A DNA stretch of 64,000 nt. Source: Spirochaetales bacterium. Its GTDB lineage: Bacteria; Spirochaetota; Spirochaetia; Sphaerochaetales; Sphaerochaetaceae. Both the position numbers and the translations under genes were made by a program. The number at the start of each line of letters is the position of its first letter. Positions within the stretch are counted from its first letter, which is position 1. The DNA lies in the NCBI GenBank assembly GCA_018433865.1, contig JAHDQJ010000013.1, positions 1 to 64,000 on the forward strand, in the 5' to 3' direction. Positions 61,560 through 64,000 of this stretch are shown here, in pieces. The notes under the pieces were generated by a model. It made no database searches. It was given only the letters and a program-made list of their open reading frames with translations, and was not told the origin of the DNA.

Positions 61560-61586
61560 CCCCAAGCATAAAATTCGTGCTTGGGG
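61560..61586 (+). terminator. Hairpin at the end of the TRAP operon
   Basis: A perfect 9-bp stem (CCCCAAGCA / TGCTTGGGG) with a 9-base loop lies 20 bases after the DctM stop. No T-run follows, so it may act with Rho or only protect the 3' end. Confidence 0.55.
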
Positions 61587-61840
61587 TATCAGGATATATG
61601 ACAGCCAGGGTATCGTTCTGGTATACAATTCGATGAGTTGTTGTCGCCAACCAACACAATTGCGACATGATAATTTCACATGACGACGTCTGCAGGAGAA
61701 GAATCAACGGAAAAAATGTTGGCCACGAACAAGAACTTGATACGAAGTATATAAAGCGGACACGCTTCCTATCGATTCGATGAGTACGCTGTTCTTACGG
61801 GAAGACATCACGGAACACTGCGAATTTTCCTACATAGTTG
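61587..61840. other. Intergenic, nothing recognised
   Basis: About 250 bases separate the TRAP operon hairpin from the convergent diguanylate cyclase stop. No gene, repeat or structured element could be supported. Confidence 0.5.
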
Positions 61841-63037
61841 TCAGGAATCCCGTTCCACGCTCGGCTCATATACGGATATCTTTCCCTTTCCTGCCGCTTT
61901 CGCCTGATACAGCGCCTTGTCAGTGCACTCGATGAGCATCATCTCATCCATCTCCGGTTCCCATTGTGCGAGGCCGATGCTCAGCGAAGCTTTTCTGGAG
62001 GGAGTCGCATCGATCAACGTGACGGCATGTTGGATCCTTCTTGCGATGGTGAGTCCTTGCGAAATGGAACACTCGGGAAGGATCACGGCGAATTCATCCC
62101 CGCCGTAGCGGGCGATGCTGTCTATCGATCGGGTTTCCTTTCGAATCACCCCGGAAATATTCACCAACAGACGATCTCCCTCCGTATGACCCAAGGTATC
62201 ATTGACCATCTTGAACCAATCGACATCCATGAGCATCAGGCAGAAACTCCGGTTTCCTCCCTTTACTGTACGGATCTCATCGCGCAGTTTCCTGAAAAAG
62301 TACCTTCTGCTCGGGAGCTTCGTAAGGTAGTCTTCCATCGAAGCCCGTGCCATGAGGATGAATGCGATGAATATGCCGATGGAGATCAGGAGGATGAGAA
62401 AGAAGAAGCTCGCACCGATCATCAAGTCCATCGTTCTCGTATGTTCCCGTACGGAATTGGCTGAATAGTCCACGCCTACGATACCCAGGACCGTATCGTC
62501 CTGTGGGTCCACGATCGGTGCATATCCGGTGATGTAGCTCCCCCAATTCGTTACATAGATAAGGTCGGTGGATCCGACGGTCCTGTTGAGGAACACGGAC
62601 CGTTCCACGACTCCCATGACATCAAGATCCCCGAGATCGGAGAAGAGGGGAGTGCCCGGTTCGGTCCCATCAAGCACATAGGCGATCGTATCGGAATCGA
62701 TCCACTTCTCCGTGTAGATGAAATCGGCTTTCGCATACGTTTGGATATGATGCAGTGTTGCATTCAGTCTCAAGTACTCAGCCAGCTCCTCATCATCCAC
62801 CTCCTCGATCGCACGCACTTCGTGCAATCTTCGGTAGATTTCCAGCTCCCCTTCGATAAGTGCAGAGACACTTACCGCAAGTCCCTCCGCTCGCATTCGC
62901 ATCTCATCGATGATCAGCCTGTGATACTGGTTTCTCAACACATATGCGGGGATGACCATGAGGGCCGTGATGACCAAGAGAATCGAGGCCAATACAAGAA
63001 TGCGCGGATTCACCCTGAAACGATGGAATCGAATCAT
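61841..63037 (-). CDS. Membrane-bound diguanylate cyclase (GGDEF) with extracellular sensor domain
   Basis: The 398-residue protein has a membrane segment near residues 12-33, an external sensor domain (about 34-200, dCache-like, with a GYAPIVDPQDDTVLGIVGVDYS end), a second membrane segment near 205-230 and a GGDEF domain. The active site RYGGDEFAVILPE (GGDEF at 312-316) is intact, so it should make cyclic di-GMP. RSID, exactly five residues before GGDEF, is the RxxD inhibitory product site. It is monocistronic. The sensor ligand is unknown, but small carboxylates are typical for this fold. Confidence 0.93.
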   Translation of the reverse strand: MIRFHRFRVNPRILVLASILLVITALMVIPAYVLRNQYHRLIIDEMRMRAEGLAVSVSALIEGELEIYRRLHEVRAIEEVDDEELAEYLRLNATLHHIQTYAKADFIYTEKWIDSDTIAYVLDGTEPGTPLFSDLGDLDVMGVVERSVFLNRTVGSTDLIYVTNWGSYITGYAPIVDPQDDTVLGIVGVDYSANSVREHTRTMDLMIGASFFFLILLISIGIFIAFILMARASMEDYLTKLPSRRYFFRKLRDEIRTVKGGNRSFCLMLMDVDWFKMVNDTLGHTEGDRLLVNISGVIRKETRSIDSIARYGGDEFAVILPECSISQGLTIARRIQHAVTLIDATPSRKASLSIGLAQWEPEMDEMMLIECTDKALYQAKAAGKGKISVYEPSVERDS

Positions 63038-63169
63038 GATAGTCTTTGATCCTCTCTCGTCATATCCTGTATAGTTTGGATAACCCTATCATCATCCATA
63101 GGATTCGTAAAGCGTCCATGAACAGCCCAGTCGCACTTTTCGTGTAACCTCAATGGGATCCATACAGAA

Positions 63170-63198
63170 CGGGTGACCCGGAATCGATGGGTCACCCG
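63170..63198 (-). terminator. Perfect hairpin downstream of the DUF4832-like gene
   Basis: CGGGTGACCC and GGGTCACCCG form a 10-bp stem with a 9-base loop, about 40 bases past the stop of the minus-strand gene. No strong U-tract follows, so it is a likely but unproven transcription end. Confidence 0.55.
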
Positions 63199-63237
63199 CA
63201 ACATGGTGCTCTGGATCAGCGTTTCCGATGGCCGGTG

Positions 63238-64000
63238 CTATGGCAAATAGAACAATGACCGATCATCAGCAAGATCGTCGAACCCGCGTACCTCAAATCG
63301 GGATGGTCTTTCGCCAATACCGACAATTCCCAGTGGCGTGTACCCGCCACTGAAGTAGTTGGTGTTCGCAAACCGTACTGACGGAACCATTCCTGCCGGA
63401 TCGAGTAACGTGATCGCGACAATGTACTGGCCGGCTGGGATGTCATAGGTTCTGAAGGTGTGTGCAAGCAGCTGTGTCTCACCAGGCAACCAGGTCCGGG
63501 TATCGATATCAGGCCACGTTGCACTCCACACCGGTCTCCGTGTGTGCGTATCCAGCAATGCTACTTGCAACGGCCAATCGTAATAGAGCGGGGTGGTGCC
63601 GGTATTGCTGATCTTCACAGAAAGGGAAAGTTCTCCTTGCCATATCTGTGCAGGAATCTCTGCCTCCTCGACGATGAACGTGTAGCCCAGGGCGTTCTGG
63701 ATCGCCTTGGATTGTTGCAATACCTGAATATCCTGGAAATTCACCCTATCAAGAACAGACAGATGGTTCCAATGCAGGTCCTCGATGATACTGACCAATC
63801 GCTCGCCATGGTCTCTCACCAATGCGTAGAAATTGGCGTCCGACCACCCAGGGTATCCAAGGAATAGCGGATCGATCTCTCCTCCGCGGACGGTGGTCTT
63901 CCATGCTTCGGCATGCTCGGGTTTCTTCAATTCCTTTGCCATCAATTCGGAATCGTTCGCCCAATAGTCGCTGCCAAAGTGCCCGAATACATCCCAATGG
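63238..64000 (-). CDS. DUF4832-type glycosidase-like protein, partial (5' end outside the window)
   Basis: The frame is open to the right edge, where it reads HWDVFGHFGSDYWANDSELMAKEL, so an internal ATG near 63942 is not the start. What is visible (about 254 residues) has GYPGWSDANFYALVRDHGERLVSIIEDLHWNHLSVL, then a C-terminal beta-sandwich with LSVKISNTGTTPLYYDWPLQVALLD and WLPGE. DUF4832 proteins combine a barrel like those of glycoside hydrolases with such a sandwich. The catalytic part is mostly outside the window. A role in extracellular polysaccharide turnover is plausible. Whether a signal peptide exists cannot be seen. Confidence 0.65.
   Translation of the reverse strand, partial: HWDVFGHFGSDYWANDSELMAKELKKPEHAEAWKTTVRGGEIDPLFLGYPGWSDANFYALVRDHGERLVSIIEDLHWNHLSVLDRVNFQDIQVLQQSKAIQNALGYTFIVEEAEIPAQIWQGELSLSVKISNTGTTPLYYDWPLQVALLDTHTRRPVWSATWPDIDTRTWLPGETQLLAHTFRTYDIPAGQYIVAITLLDPAGMVPSVRFANTNYFSGGYTPLGIVGIGERPSRFEVRGFDDLADDRSLFYLP

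Overview
The window reads as chromosome of a saccharolytic spirochaete, most like Sphaerochaeta or a relative. This is inferred from binding-protein leaders ending in ..LFAQG.. or ..LFAGGAAES.., the dense run of sugar-uptake operons each with its own regulator, and the repeated uroporphyrinogen-decarboxylase-like (URO-D) paralogues. No rRNA, tRNA, CRISPR array or intact transposase was seen, so the taxonomic call is not proven.

Layout. (1) 0.1-6.9 kb is accessory: a lipoprotein, a small orphan protein, an AAA/DUF4143 ATPase behind three 23-bp-spaced direct repeats, a broken alpha/beta hydrolase, a possible serine-recombinase remnant, and an AbiEi/AbiEii-like type IV toxin-antitoxin pair behind two identical 19-bp inverted repeats. 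(2) 6.9-17.3 kb is a divergent sugar locus: a URO-D-like gene and a LacI regulator face a rhamnose-mutarotase homologue, two URO-D-like genes and a complete CUT2 ABC importer, closed by a terminator. (3) 17.4-20 kb is decaying: a BMP-type lipoprotein gene with one in-frame stop, a frameshifted small lipoprotein gene, coding debris and a DUF1413 gene. (4) 20.2-27.1 kb is a DeoR-controlled tripartite tricarboxylate (TTT) transporter operon with a metallo-hydrolase and a TIM-barrel isomerase, plus a convergent zinc dehydrogenase. (5) 27.2-42.0 kb is a LacI-headed CUT1 operon with two oxidoreductases, two URO-D-like proteins, a GH38-family protein, a PfkB kinase and a GH36 alpha-galactosidase. It is followed by an SGNH-hydrolase lipoprotein.

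(6) 43.0-55.0 kb is a second LacI/CUT1 operon with two cre-like operators. It encodes a fused PfkB kinase-HAD phosphatase, an unrecognised conserved protein, an AGE-family epimerase, a binding protein and two permeases, a ROK kinase, a GmhA-like SIS isomerase, a metallo-beta-lactamase-fold hydrolase and a sixth URO-D-like protein. (7) 55.0-61.6 kb is a GntR-controlled TRAP operon with a COG4091-type dehydrogenase and a transaldolase. (8) 61.8-64 kb holds a membrane diguanylate cyclase and the 3' part of a DUF4832-like gene that runs off the window.

Functionally this is a series of five separately regulated carbohydrate or organic-acid uptake-and-catabolism modules. Neither CUT1 operon has its own ATPase, so both presumably share one encoded elsewhere. 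The strongest candidates for undescribed biochemistry are the URO-D-like paralogues tied to three sugar importers, the kinase-phosphatase fusion with a GmhA-like isomerase in a catabolic operon, and the GntR/TRAP/COG4091/transaldolase module.
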